The notes under the pieces: model-generated | What the model saw: the letters and a program-made list of their open reading frames with translations, nothing else | Databases searched by the model: none | What the model was told of the DNA's origin: nothing | Shown here: one piece after another, positions 43,517 through 53,358 of the stretch | Layout of the letters: each line of letters starts with the position of its first letter | How positions within the stretch are numbered: the stretch's first letter is position 1 | Program-made: the position numbers and the translations under genes | Assembly: GCA_016716065.1 (NCBI GenBank) | Contig: JADJXA010000003.1 | Location: 682,001-746,000 of the forward strand | DNA from: Candidatus Leptovillus gracilis | GTDB lineage: Bacteria > Chloroflexota > Anaerolineae > Promineifilales > Promineifilaceae | Reading direction: 5' to 3' | Length of the DNA stretch: 64,000 nt

Positions 43517-45748
43517 ATGACCGACACCCTGTCAGGCCGAACCATCGGCAAATACCAACTTTTGGAAAAACTAGGACGCGGCGGTATGGCCGAGGTGTAC
43601 AAGGGGTACCAGGAAAGCCTGGACCGCTACGTCGCCATCAAGCTCATGCACGCTTTTCTGGTTAGCGAGCAAGATTTTTTGCAGCGCTTCAAGCGGGAAG
43701 CCAAAGCCATGGCCTCCCTGCGCCACCCCAACATTGTGGCCATCTACGATTTTGACGTTTACCGCGACGACATTTATTACCTGGTCATGGAATATGTCTC
43801 CGGCGGCACGCTCAAGCAAAAGTTAGAAGAACTGGCTCAGCGGCAAGAAGCGCTGTCGCTGGAACGGGCGGTGCAAATTGCTTTGCAAGTGGCCGAAGCG
43901 CTGGAGTATGCCCACAGCCGGGGCATGGTTCACCGCGATGTGAAACCCGCCAACATTATGCTCAATGAAGACAGCCGTGCCATCCTCACCGATTTTGGTA
44001 TTGTCAAGTTGGTTGGCGGCCAAAGCATGGCCTATACGGCCACCGGCGCGCTCATCGGCACCCCTTCTTACATGTCGCCGGAGCAGGCCATGGGCAAACC
44101 GGGCGACGAGCGCGTAGACATTTACGCCCTGGGCGTCTTGCTGTTCCAGATGACCACCGGGCAGCTTCCCTTCTCGGCCGATACGCCCCTGGCAGTCATC
44201 ATGCAGCACGTCAACACGCCCATCCCCGAACCGGTCCGGTTTAACCCCAACGTACCGCCAGCCTTGCAAGACATCATCCTAAACGCCATGGCCAAAGAGC
44301 CGGAAAACCGTTACCGCACGGCCAAAATCATGGCCGATGATTTGCGGGCGCTGCGCTTCTTGCCCGGTGACAAAAGCGGCAGTTCTGTCGCTCCCGTCGG
44401 CCAACTATCGGCGTTGTCCGGTGGCGCGATGGAATCGCCGACTGAACCGACGGCGGTGGTCCCCGACACTACGGCGGGGGTCCCCGACACTACGGCGGGG
44501 GTCCCCGACACTACGGCGGTGGTCCCCGACACTACGGCGGTGGTCGCTGAACCGGCAGCGGGAGGCGCTGAACCGACGGCGGCGGTTGGTGGGATGACGG
44601 CCGTATCCACCCCGGCGCCTTTCGTCAGCACCGAATGGATCACGCCACCGGCGACGCCGCCACCGGCGACGCCGCAGCCGCCGCTGGCGGCGGAGGCTGG
44701 GAAAAAGCGCGCCGTCTGGCCGTTGATGGTCGTTGGCTTGCTGCTGTTGGGGCTGATTAGTGGCGGCATCTGGGCGTTAAACGGCCGTGCCAACGAACCC
44801 GCAGAACCGGTGACGGCCGCAGCCGGACCCACAGCAGCCGATACCCAGACACCGCCAGCAACAGAAGAACCGGCCACCGCCACGCTGCCACCGCCAGCTC
44901 CCACCTTGCTGGTGGTGGTCGCCAGCGAAGAGGCGACGGCCGTTATACCTACCGCCAGCGCCACTGCCACCAAAAAGGCAACGGCCGTGCCCACCCCAGA
45001 CGCCACCGCTGCCGCTCTAGCCGCCTGCACGCCAGACGCCCGACTGGTCAATGTGTTCACGTTCCAAAATCCACGCGCCAAGACCGCGCCAGTCAATGCC
45101 CCATTTCCAGTCAATTGGGTTCTGCAAAACAGCGGAACCTGCCCCTGGCCCGACAATCTGAATTGGGCGCACCAATCCGGCGAAACGTTTGCTTTCACAG
45201 GTAATCCGATTCGGCTGAATACGGCCGTGCAGCCAGGCGAAAGCATCACCCTCACGGCCAGTTTTGTCGCCCCGGCGGCCGCCGGCAGTTATCAGAGTGT
45301 CTGGTCATTGGTAGACGCCAGCAGCAAACCGTTTGGCCCGGAGCTGACCTTCAGCCTGGAAGCCTACGTCCCGGCGACAGCGACGCCTACGGCCACACCT
45401 ACGCCTGAAGCCACGGTGACGGCCGTTGCCTCACCCACATCTGATCAACCAACCACCCTGATTTGGATTGCCCAAAGCTGCGAATACATCGGCACAGAGT
45501 GGCGCTGCCAGGTGCAGATCACTCCTTACGGTGGCGGTGGCGGTCCTTACACCGTTTGGGTTTTTGACGCCGACCAGCCGGCCGAGTATCGCGGCGCCGG
45601 CCCATTTTACCACTTCGCCAAAGCCCGCCGCTGCGCAGCCTACAACCACGAAGTGCGCGTTCAGGATGACGCCACCGGCACGGCACAGTCGCAGCAAATT
45701 TTTATTGATCCCAACCTGGCGATTCCCGGCGGCTGCACCCTGCCGTAA
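43517..45748 (+). CDS. Transmembrane Ser/Thr protein kinase with NBR1-like Ig domain
   Basis: The 743-residue protein has a complete kinase domain: LEKLGRGGMAEVYKGYQ, YVAIKLM, MVHRDVKPANIMLNE, ILTDFGIVKL and GTPSYMSPEQAMG (about 15-285). A low-complexity linker has four 7-residue units VPDTTA(G/V). One membrane helix (VWPLMVVGLLLLGLISGGIW, about 445) leads to a Thr/Pro-rich stalk and an Ig-like domain with NWVLQNSGTCPWPDNLNW and AAAGSYQSVWSLVDASSKPF, as in NBR1-type domains of bacterial surface proteins. It ends with a cysteine-bearing domain that may be ligand-binding. ATG 43517 starts the kinase domain cleanly. The signal and substrates are unknown. Confidence 0.88.
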   Translation: MTDTLSGRTIGKYQLLEKLGRGGMAEVYKGYQESLDRYVAIKLMHAFLVSEQDFLQRFKREAKAMASLRHPNIVAIYDFDVYRDDIYYLVMEYVSGGTLKQKLEELAQRQEALSLERAVQIALQVAEALEYAHSRGMVHRDVKPANIMLNEDSRAILTDFGIVKLVGGQSMAYTATGALIGTPSYMSPEQAMGKPGDERVDIYALGVLLFQMTTGQLPFSADTPLAVIMQHVNTPIPEPVRFNPNVPPALQDIILNAMAKEPENRYRTAKIMADDLRALRFLPGDKSGSSVAPVGQLSALSGGAMESPTEPTAVVPDTTAGVPDTTAGVPDTTAVVPDTTAVVAEPAAGGAEPTAAVGGMTAVSTPAPFVSTEWITPPATPPPATPQPPLAAEAGKKRAVWPLMVVGLLLLGLISGGIWALNGRANEPAEPVTAAAGPTAADTQTPPATEEPATATLPPPAPTLLVVVASEEATAVIPTASATATKKATAVPTPDATAAALAACTPDARLVNVFTFQNPRAKTAPVNAPFPVNWVLQNSGTCPWPDNLNWAHQSGETFAFTGNPIRLNTAVQPGESITLTASFVAPAAAGSYQSVWSLVDASSKPFGPELTFSLEAYVPATATPTATPTPEATVTAVASPTSDQPTTLIWIAQSCEYIGTEWRCQVQITPYGGGGGPYTVWVFDADQPAEYRGAGPFYHFAKARRCAAYNHEVRVQDDATGTAQSQQIFIDPNLAIPGGCTLP
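44458..44541 (+). repeat. Four 21-bp tandem repeats in the kinase linker
   Basis: The unit GGTCCCCGACACTACGGCGG plus one base (G or T) is repeated four times with no other change. It encodes VPDTTA plus G or V. Near identity at DNA level implies recent expansion; copy number may vary. Confidence 0.85.
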
Positions 45749-45870
45749 GGGTTTGGACTTTTGCCCTCTTTTGCCATCGGCCCTCGTCACGTTATAATGC
45801 AGTCCATCAACCACGACACAATGCGCATAACGCTCGACGTATACCAAATGCAGTTTTTCAGAGGTGATCA

Positions 45871-47121
45871 ATGGCTAAACCCACCGGCTCAGGCGAGTCG
45901 CAAGAACTTAGAGATTTACGCCAACAAGTTGAATGGCAGGATGAAGAACGGCGCAAAGTCGGCCGCAAATTAACGGAAATCGAACAACGGGTTGTCCTAC
46001 AGGAGCGGGAAGTTACTGCCCGCGACCAACGTATTCAAGACCTGGAAACGCAAATCGCTGGTCTCACTTCGCAGCTTTCGCGTCTGCCTCAGGTAGATGT
46101 GCAGTTGGCGCAGTTCAAAGACGACATCGTGCAGATGATCGAGCAGTATGATCAGCGCCGGGTGCAGGCGCAGGCGGAAATGGAAGCGATGCGCCGTGTG
46201 GAACATGAAAGCAACGTGCGTGAAATCGCCGACGTGCGCAAGGAGCTGCCGGCTATCCCGCGCTTGCAGCGCGAAATGGAAATGCGTCAGGCGGAAGAGA
46301 CACGGTTGGCGAACTTGATCGGACAGCAGCAGAATAAGATGACGGCCGTTGCCAACCGCGTGGACACCTGGGAAAACTCCCTGACCTTCTTGGAAGAAAA
46401 AGAAAAACAAAACAGCCGCAGTATCAGCGAAGCACAGGCCAAACTGGTGGAAATCAACAAACGATGGAGTCCCATCCACGACCGATTGGACGTGCTGACC
46501 AGCAACGCCAGCAAACTAGACATCAGCATCCGCAATCTGATGGAAACACAGCAAGAAATCCGCGAAAGCACCAAAGGCTGGATGGAACAAATCCAGATTG
46601 GGGAATATGAACGTAACCAGCGGGTGGAAGGGTGGCGGCAAATCATGGAAGACCACGCCAAGACCATCCAACAATTCTCCAAAGAATGGGTCACGTTTTC
46701 CGACCAGTACAAAGAAGCCAAAATGGCCGTGCAAACCCTGGCCCCCTGGCAGGCGCAAATCGAACAACAGCAGCGCGACACGGCCGAACTTCTGCGCGTG
46801 GAACACAGCCGCCTCAGCGCCAATTGGGAGAACTTCCTGTCTGAAAACGACAAAAAATGGCGCACGTTCGACGTGGAAATGGAACAGCGATGGGCCGGTT
46901 TGAACCGGCAAAACCGGCAAATTTTGGAACAAATTACCCTGCTCGAAGAACAGCTTAAAACCATCGAACAAGACAAAGAAACATTGTGGCGTGTGCAAAC
47001 AGCCCAGGCCGACGCCCTGAAACAATGGCCGCGCCTCTGGCTGGAAGAAGTTGAAAAAGCCGTTTCCCGTAACCCCAGCCGCCGTCGCCAACCGGCGCTG
47101 GTCCCGGTGCGTGAAGAATAA
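45871..47121 (+). CDS. Long coiled-coil protein, unknown function
   Basis: The 416-residue protein has an almost unbroken heptad pattern (LRDLRQQVEWQDEERRKVGR, then ARDQRIQDLETQIAGLTSQL) with no signal peptide, membrane helix or catalytic motif. ATG 45871 follows AGAGGTGATCA. It resembles SMC-like or myosin-tail-like rods and may be structural or act as a scaffold. Its neighbours (kinase and selB) do not tell. The 25-bp hairpin follows 11 bp after its stop. Confidence 0.7.
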   Translation: MAKPTGSGESQELRDLRQQVEWQDEERRKVGRKLTEIEQRVVLQEREVTARDQRIQDLETQIAGLTSQLSRLPQVDVQLAQFKDDIVQMIEQYDQRRVQAQAEMEAMRRVEHESNVREIADVRKELPAIPRLQREMEMRQAEETRLANLIGQQQNKMTAVANRVDTWENSLTFLEEKEKQNSRSISEAQAKLVEINKRWSPIHDRLDVLTSNASKLDISIRNLMETQQEIRESTKGWMEQIQIGEYERNQRVEGWRQIMEDHAKTIQQFSKEWVTFSDQYKEAKMAVQTLAPWQAQIEQQQRDTAELLRVEHSRLSANWENFLSENDKKWRTFDVEMEQRWAGLNRQNRQILEQITLLEEQLKTIEQDKETLWRVQTAQADALKQWPRLWLEEVEKAVSRNPSRRRQPALVPVREE

Positions 47122-47132
47122 GAGAGAGCAGC

Positions 47133-47191
47133 CAGTGTTCAGTATTCAGTGTTCAGTGAACTGGATACTGAACACTGAATACTGAACACTG
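47133..47191. repeat. 25-bp perfect hairpin directly before selB
   Basis: Arms 47133-47157 and 47167-47191 are exact complements built of the words CAGTGTTCAGTATTCAGTG, with a 9-base loop. The second arm ends two bases before the selB ATG and leaves no ribosome site. Related repeats are at 9260-9285 and 18782-18858. Confidence 0.8.
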
Positions 47192-47193
47192 AA

Positions 47194-49080
47194 ATGTACG
47201 TCATCGGTACCGCGGGCCACGTAGATCACGGCAAATCCACTCTCGTAGAGGCGCTCACCGGTATTGATCCGGACCGCCTGGCCGAGGAAAAAGAACGGGA
47301 GATGACCATTGACCTGGGCTTTGCCTGGCTGAATTTGGGCGATGGCGCAGAAGTGGGTGTGGTGGATGTGCCCGGCCATCGGGATTTCATTGAGAATATG
47401 TTGGCGGGCGTGGGGGGCATTGACCTGGCGCTGTTTGTGGTGGCGGCCGACGAAGGGGTGATGCCGCAAACACGCGAGCACCTGGCAATTCTTGATCTGT
47501 TAAACGTGCGCAGCGGTGTGGTGGCCTTGACCAAAAACGACCTGATTGATGACCCTGACTGGTTGGACCTGGTGACGCTGGAGCTGCACGACTTATTGGC
47601 CGACACTGCGCTGGCCGACGCGCCCATCGTGCCGGTGTCGGCGCGCACCGGAGCCGGGCTGGATGAACTGCGGGCCGTATTGTGGCAGCGGTTAACGGCC
47701 GTTCCCCCCCGCCCTGACCTCGCCCGCCCCCGTTTGCCCATTGACCGAGTGTTTAGCCTATCCGGTTTTGGCACAGTCGTCACCGGAACTTTAAGCGACG
47801 GCCGTTTCCACCTGGGCGACGCGGTAGAAATCCAGCCATCTGGACTGAAAGGGCGCATTCGCGGACTGCAAACCCACAAAACCAAACGAGACACAGCCCA
47901 TCCGGGCAGCCGCGTCGCCATCAATATCACCGGCGTAGACCACAATCAGGTGCAGCGCGGCGATGTGGTGGCTGCGCCAGGCATTCTGAGCGCGACCGTT
48001 TTGTTAGACGTGGTCTATCGCCATCTGGCCGATGCGCCCACACCATTGAAGCATAATATGGCCGTGAAATTGTTTGTCGGCGCGGCCGAGGTGATGGCCC
48101 ACGCCCGCGTGTTGGGCATGACCCAAATCAACCCCGGCGAAGAAGGCTGGCTGCAACTGGCCCTGACGCAGCAGGTGGCTGTGGCGCGCGGCGATCATTT
48201 CATTTTGCGACGGCCGTCGCCTGGCGCAACTCTGGGCGGCGGCAAAGTATTGGATCCACACCCTGGCCGCCGCCACCGCCGTTTTCGTCCCGATGTCTTG
48301 GCCCGGCTGCAAACCCTGGCCCAAGGGACACCGGCCGATTTGCTGCTGCAAGCGCTGTCTCGCCTGGAGCCGACCACAATGACCAAACTGCGGCAAAGCG
48401 GCAGCGTCAACCAGGCCGAAGCGGCGGCTGCCCTGGCCGAATTGGAACGGGACAATCTGATTGTCCGCCTGGAACAGCAGCTCATGACCCGCGCCGGTTG
48501 GCAGCGGCTGCAAGATCGGCTGGCAGAGATTGTGGCGCGTTATCATCAGGAGAATCCGCTGCGGCTGGGCGTGCCCCGCGAGGAGGCGCGCAGCCGCCTG
48601 AAGCTGCCGCCAACCATTTTTAATCCGCTGGTGGATGCGGCCGCGCAGGCCGGTCTGGTGATCCCCGACGAAGCCACACTGCGCCAACCCGGCCGTGAAA
48701 TTACCTTGTCGCCGGGGCAGCAAACGGCCGTGTCTGCCTTACTGCGCCAGATGGACGCCGCCGGTATCCATTCACCCAGCGTGAAGGAATGCAAAACGGC
48801 CGTTGGCAACGCCGTATATTTGGCCCTGCTGGACATGGGGCAGCTGCGCCAACTTAACGATGACGTGGTTTACGCTGCGCCACATTATGCCCTATTCACC
48901 GGGCAGATCGTGGCGTACTTGGCAGGGAACGGCCGTATCAACGCTGCCCAGGCCCGCGACTTGCTGCAAACCAGCCGCAAATACGCCATCGCCTTCTTAG
49001 AGCACCTGGACGACATCAAAGTTACCCGGCGCGTTGGCGATGATCGGGTGTTGGTGCAGCCAAAAAACACTCCATCATGA
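47194..49080 (+). CDS. selB: Selenocysteine-specific translation elongation factor SelB
   Basis: The 628-residue protein has G1 GTAGHVDHGKSTLVEALTG, G2 REMTIDLGFAWL, G3 VDVPGHRDFIENMLAGVGG, and G4 ALTKNDLID, with the HRDFIENM form that marks SelB. Domains II and III follow (SLSGFGTVVTGTLSDGRFH), then four winged-helix repeats in the C-terminal third, which bind the SECIS hairpin (LRLGVPREEARSRLKLPP and GNAVYLALLDMGQLRQLND). It delivers Sec-tRNA to UGA codons. No selA, selD or tRNA-Sec lies in the window. The start is just behind a 25-bp hairpin, and its last four bases overlap the next kinase gene. Confidence 0.92.
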   Translation: MYVIGTAGHVDHGKSTLVEALTGIDPDRLAEEKEREMTIDLGFAWLNLGDGAEVGVVDVPGHRDFIENMLAGVGGIDLALFVVAADEGVMPQTREHLAILDLLNVRSGVVALTKNDLIDDPDWLDLVTLELHDLLADTALADAPIVPVSARTGAGLDELRAVLWQRLTAVPPRPDLARPRLPIDRVFSLSGFGTVVTGTLSDGRFHLGDAVEIQPSGLKGRIRGLQTHKTKRDTAHPGSRVAINITGVDHNQVQRGDVVAAPGILSATVLLDVVYRHLADAPTPLKHNMAVKLFVGAAEVMAHARVLGMTQINPGEEGWLQLALTQQVAVARGDHFILRRPSPGATLGGGKVLDPHPGRRHRRFRPDVLARLQTLAQGTPADLLLQALSRLEPTTMTKLRQSGSVNQAEAAAALAELERDNLIVRLEQQLMTRAGWQRLQDRLAEIVARYHQENPLRLGVPREEARSRLKLPPTIFNPLVDAAAQAGLVIPDEATLRQPGREITLSPGQQTAVSALLRQMDAAGIHSPSVKECKTAVGNAVYLALLDMGQLRQLNDDVVYAAPHYALFTGQIVAYLAGNGRINAAQARDLLQTSRKYAIAFLEHLDDIKVTRRVGDDRVLVQPKNTPS

Positions 49081-51947
49081 ATTTTGATGACCTGAAGCAA
49101 GAAATCGAGCTGTTGAAAGCAGAGAATGCGACATTGACCGCGCGAGCAGCCCGGCTTGGCCGGGTTGAACATACGCTGAATGCTATCCTAAAAGGCACAG
49201 CATGGGCAACCGGTCATGATTCTTTTGTTTCCCTGGTACAACATCTGGCCGAAACGCTGGCGGCCCGGTATGCGTTGGTAGGCGAGATAACCGGCCATAA
49301 CAAAGAGCTGATTCAAACGATTGCCTATTGGCAAGACGGCCGTCTGCGGCAAAATATCCAATACGAGATTGCCGGCAGCCCTTGCGCCGCAGTGCTGGAA
49401 AACGGGATACAGTATTACACCTCAGATGTCTGGCGATTGTTCCCCGAAGACAAAGGATTAAACGAGAAACAGATCGAGTGTTACATTGGCGCGCCGCTGT
49501 TCGGCGCCGATGGGCAGCCATCAGGAGTTCTGGTCGTCTTCCACGACCAGCTCATAGACAGCACCGTTGATTCCGTCTCGGTCATGAATCTGTTTGCTGC
49601 GCAAGCCGCGACCGAGTTAGAACGTAAGCGAGCCGCAGAGATGGAACGCACACAACGCGAACTGGCTGAAGCCCTACACGAAATCGGCCTGGCGTTGAGC
49701 GCATCACTGGATGTTGAAGTGGTGCTGGATTTGCTGCTGGAACAGCTCGGCCGGGTTGTACCTTATGATTCGGCGAACGTTATCGAAGTGCAGAATGGGC
49801 AAACGTTTGTTGTGCGGGCGCGTGGTTACGAGCAGTTCAGCATTTTTTTGGATACTGCCCAACGGCCGCGCGCTAGAGACGTGGCCGACGCGCTGACCTG
49901 GCAGAAAGTGATTGAGACAAAACGGCCGTTAGTCATCCCAGACATCAAGCAGAGCAATTTGTGGCTCGACAGCGCTTCCACCCCACACATTGGCTCTTGG
50001 GCCAGCGCTCCTGTACTGATTGGCGGCGAAGTAGCAGCCTTTTTATCCATCAACAAACTTGAACCTGATTTTTACAACGACGAACATGGGCAGCGTTTAG
50101 CGGCGTTTGCCGCCCAGGCCGCGCTGGCTCTGCAGAATGCCCGGCTGTTTGCTGCGGCCACCGGGCGCACCGAAGCGCTGCGATTGACAGGCGACGTGCT
50201 GCGGGCGCTCAACGCAGCTTCCAACATTCAGGATGCGTTCCCTGCCCTGGTGAGGAGTCTGAAAGCCGCTACCAACTGCCAACGGGTCACGTTGGCGCAA
50301 ATGGATGAAACGCGGGAGTGGGCCTATTTTATTGCGCTGCATGATGACAAGAATCAATTTGACTCAGCTTTTCGTCTGCACATTTCGCAGTCGGCGGCCA
50401 CTGAGGATTTATTGCACGGCCGTGTCCACATCGTGCCCGACATCAGCCAAGAATTAGACTATCTGGCTGCTCAATTATTGTACAAAGAGGGGTATCGGGC
50501 CTATATAGCCCTGCCGCTGCTGGTTAATGAGGCTACCCAAGGAGTTCTGACATTAAGTTGGGACCAGACAGGCGCGTTTGAACAAGTCAGACTGCCTCTG
50601 GTTCAGCAAATCGCCAATGTCATTGCCCTGGGGCTGGAACGAAGCCAATTGTTTGCCAAAACCCACGCCCGAACCCAAGAATTGAATCTGCTCAACAAAG
50701 TCATTTCTGCCGCCGCTTCCGGGCAGACAGAAGAAACCGTGCTGCAAATACTTTGCCAGGAAATTGCCCACTATTTATCGGCAAGCCACGTCACGTTGGT
50801 GGAGTTAGACAAGTCCATGACAACTGGGCGGGTGATGGCCCAATATCTTAGCCCCGATCACAAATCGCTTACCGGCCGGGTTTTAGAGCTAATGACAGAC
50901 AGCGCATTGTTAACGGCCGTTGTGCAAACCCAAACGCCCTTTGTTGTCCCGGATTTGAGCCAATTCCCCCTTAGTCCTGGCATGGCCCACCTGGTCGAAA
51001 TCTACCGCCTCATGTCGGCTTTACTCGTTCCTATTTCGCTGCGGGGCAGCCTTGTTGGCATTATGGGCATCGGTTCCGAGACGAGACATGTTTTCACCAA
51101 CGAAGAAATCCGCCTGACCCAAACCGTTTGCGAAGAATTAGGCCGCATTCTGGAAACGGCACGCTTGTACGACCAGTTACGCACCCACGCCGCTGAATTG
51201 GAAGAGCGGGTAGCGGAACGCACCAGCGAATTGGCCGAAGCCAATGAGCAGCTCAAAGAGCTAGACGCTCTCAAGTCCCAGTTTGTGTCCGACGTTTCCC
51301 ACGAACTGCGTACACCGGTAACCAATCTGAAGCTGTATCTCGATCTTCTGGAACACAAAGGCAGCGAGCTTTTGCCCAAATACCTGCCTATTTTACAAAA
51401 ACAGGCTGACCGCTTGGGTCAGCTTATCCAGGATATTTTAGATCTTTCCCGGCTAGACATTCGCCCCAACAACCTGCCTGGCTTCCAATTGGTAGACCTG
51501 AACGCCATTGCTCAGGACGTTGTCATCGCCCATCAGCCGCGCGCCGACATTGCCGGCTTACAGATGGTTTTTACACCCTGTCCCGACCTGCCACTCATTT
51601 GGGGCGAGCGCAATCAACTGGCGCAGGTGATCACCAATCTATTGTCTAACGCCATCAATTACACCAAACAGGGCCGCATAGAGGTAAAAATTGCGCCCAC
51701 CGCCAATCAGCAGCAGGTCTGTCTGGCCGTTAAAGATACCGGCATCGGGATTGACGCCGATGATGTGGTCTATTTGTTTAACCGGTTTTACCGGGGCAAG
51801 CAGGCCCGACAATCTAATATTCCTGGAACCGGGTTGGGCCTAGCAATTGCCCAGGAAATCGTCCGGCTGCATGGTGGGCATATTGAAGTATTTAGCGCCA
51901 TCAACCAGGGTTCCACACTCAGCGTTTTTCTACCGATGCAGACCTGA
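49077..51947 (+). CDS. Cytosolic histidine kinase with three GAF domains
   Basis: The 956-residue protein has no membrane helix. A short coiled lead is followed by three GAF-type modules (about 40-185, 210-360 and 385-530; for example AGSPCAAVLENGIQYYTSDV and RPLVIPDIKQSNLWLDSAS). A fourth, weaker GAF is likely at about 555-705 (QTPFVVPDLSQFPLSPGMAH). Then come a coiled helix, the H box FVSDVSHELRTPVTNLK (about 740), NLLSNAINYTKQGRIEV, DTGIGIDADDVVYLFNRFY and GTGLGLAIAQEIVRLHGG. Input is probably a small ligand or redox state. It is coupled to selB by an ATGA overlap, perhaps only by chance. Confidence 0.9.
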   Translation: MNFDDLKQEIELLKAENATLTARAARLGRVEHTLNAILKGTAWATGHDSFVSLVQHLAETLAARYALVGEITGHNKELIQTIAYWQDGRLRQNIQYEIAGSPCAAVLENGIQYYTSDVWRLFPEDKGLNEKQIECYIGAPLFGADGQPSGVLVVFHDQLIDSTVDSVSVMNLFAAQAATELERKRAAEMERTQRELAEALHEIGLALSASLDVEVVLDLLLEQLGRVVPYDSANVIEVQNGQTFVVRARGYEQFSIFLDTAQRPRARDVADALTWQKVIETKRPLVIPDIKQSNLWLDSASTPHIGSWASAPVLIGGEVAAFLSINKLEPDFYNDEHGQRLAAFAAQAALALQNARLFAAATGRTEALRLTGDVLRALNAASNIQDAFPALVRSLKAATNCQRVTLAQMDETREWAYFIALHDDKNQFDSAFRLHISQSAATEDLLHGRVHIVPDISQELDYLAAQLLYKEGYRAYIALPLLVNEATQGVLTLSWDQTGAFEQVRLPLVQQIANVIALGLERSQLFAKTHARTQELNLLNKVISAAASGQTEETVLQILCQEIAHYLSASHVTLVELDKSMTTGRVMAQYLSPDHKSLTGRVLELMTDSALLTAVVQTQTPFVVPDLSQFPLSPGMAHLVEIYRLMSALLVPISLRGSLVGIMGIGSETRHVFTNEEIRLTQTVCEELGRILETARLYDQLRTHAAELEERVAERTSELAEANEQLKELDALKSQFVSDVSHELRTPVTNLKLYLDLLEHKGSELLPKYLPILQKQADRLGQLIQDILDLSRLDIRPNNLPGFQLVDLNAIAQDVVIAHQPRADIAGLQMVFTPCPDLPLIWGERNQLAQVITNLLSNAINYTKQGRIEVKIAPTANQQQVCLAVKDTGIGIDADDVVYLFNRFYRGKQARQSNIPGTGLGLAIAQEIVRLHGGHIEVFSAINQGSTLSVFLPMQT

Positions 51948-53252
51948 ATGTTTGTTGCCTGACGGCCGTTGCCCACCCTCCCCTTCCATAAAGTGGGAAC
52001 GCACCCGCCAATGAACTAGAAACCAGAGCGCCGCCATAACCATACTCAGCCAACCCAAAACGGCCGTTACCCCACGCACATCCATCCCCCACGAATCCTG
52101 CGCATAACCGGCAAAAAAAGTAGCAACAGACTGCGTCAGCGTCAACGCCGCAAACTCAAAGGCAAACACCCGGCCGCGAAATCGGTCGGGCGTCAACATT
52201 TGCAGCAGGGCCGCCGAAAACACCCAGACAGCCCCAGACCCCACCGTCCGCACCAGCGTTCCGGACAAAAAAACCGGCAGCGAGCCGGCCCGCGCCAAAG
52301 TCATAATGCCCACCGTCAGGAGAACAAAGCCGATGGAAATCCCTAACAAAATCCGGCGACGGCTGTCACCCAGCCAGGACCGCAGCACAATCGGCCCCAA
52401 CCCGGTCCCCAATCCGCTGACAACATAGATAGCGCCCAAAACGGCCGTGGCGCCATTTTCAACATGCAGCGTTTGCGCCACAAACGAGTCCTGCAGCGAA
52501 AAGACCTGCGCCGCAAACGTGATCTCCAGCACATTGATACCACCCCAGACCAACGAACCGGCCGCCTTCACCAGCGCAATCGCCAAAATAACAGGTTCGC
52601 CCCACAGATACCGAAACCCGTCTACAAAATCCAGCCACCCCGTCTGCCGAACTCCCACCGACGTAATAACCGTCGCCGGCATCACAATCCGGCTAATAAA
52701 CCAGGCAGAAAGTATAAATGTCAGGCTGTCCAGCACAAACGCCGTCTGTGCCCCCAAAGTAGCCGCCACCAATCCACCCAAAAATGCGCCCAACGCCAGC
52801 ATCGTACTCCAGGTAAGGCTGTCCAGCGCATTAGCCGTCACCAGGTCCTCTTCAACCACGACATTGGCCAATACTGCATTCCGCGCCGGTGTAAACAATG
52901 CACTCAACACAAACTGAAGCAGTGTCAGTGCATAAAACAACCAAATTTGCCCCGACGAGCGCACCAACAAAAAGCCAAGCACGGTAAAGGCGCGCAGCAC
53001 ATCAGAAACAATGAGAATCGTTCGACGATTGAGACGGTCAGCCAGCACACCGGCCAGAGGGCTAAACAGAAAGAGGGGTAAAAAACGAGTCAAAAAAAGG
53101 TAGCTAATAGCTACCCCGCTGTTGGTAAGTGCAGTGATGATTTCGGCCGCGGCCAGCAGGTTGAACCAATCTCCCAACTGAGAAACAACACTCCCCAGCC
53201 ACAGAAAACGATAGTTACGGTTTTTCTGCAGCAGAAGGAGATATTCACGCAT
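51930..53252 (-). CDS. Major facilitator superfamily transporter
   Basis: This 440-residue, twelve-helix protein has RFLWLGSVVSQLGDWFNLLA, the loop 2-3 signature in FSPLAGVLADRLNRRTILIV (G-x-L-a-D-R-x-x-R-R) and ALFTPARNAVLANVV, as in MFS_3 (enterobactin exporter or macrolide efflux) proteins. It is probably a drug or siderophore efflux pump. Its 3' end overlaps the convergent kinase gene by 18 bp. It lies just downstream of the rRNA operon on the same strand but after a strong terminator. Confidence 0.85.
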   Translation of the reverse strand: MREYLLLLQKNRNYRFLWLGSVVSQLGDWFNLLAAAEIITALTNSGVAISYLFLTRFLPLFLFSPLAGVLADRLNRRTILIVSDVLRAFTVLGFLLVRSSGQIWLFYALTLLQFVLSALFTPARNAVLANVVVEEDLVTANALDSLTWSTMLALGAFLGGLVAATLGAQTAFVLDSLTFILSAWFISRIVMPATVITSVGVRQTGWLDFVDGFRYLWGEPVILAIALVKAAGSLVWGGINVLEITFAAQVFSLQDSFVAQTLHVENGATAVLGAIYVVSGLGTGLGPIVLRSWLGDSRRRILLGISIGFVLLTVGIMTLARAGSLPVFLSGTLVRTVGSGAVWVFSAALLQMLTPDRFRGRVFAFEFAALTLTQSVATFFAGYAQDSWGMDVRGVTAVLGWLSMVMAALWFLVHWRVRSHFMEGEGGQRPSGNKHSGLHR

Positions 53253-53286
53253 GACGACGGCCGTTGCTTAAGTCCCCCAAACAAAA

Positions 53287-53347
53287 AAAGAGATTGGCTA
53301 CTGAAGAGTAGAAGATATACATCTTCACTCCTCAATTTCCAATCTCT
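53287..53347 (-). terminator. Intrinsic terminator of the rRNA operon
   Basis: On the minus strand, AGAGATTGG and CCAATCTCT frame an inner near-perfect hairpin with GAGTGAAGAT and ATCTTCTACTC. The outer stem is followed by TTTTTTTG. It starts about 12 bp after 5S. Confidence 0.88.
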
Positions 53348-53358
53348 AAAAAAGGTCT

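Noticed and set aside
44311..45255. 314-codon minus-strand frame opposite the Ser/Thr kinase
   Set aside because: It mirrors the repeat- and proline-rich part of the kinase gene and has only low-complexity Ala/Val/Thr sequence.
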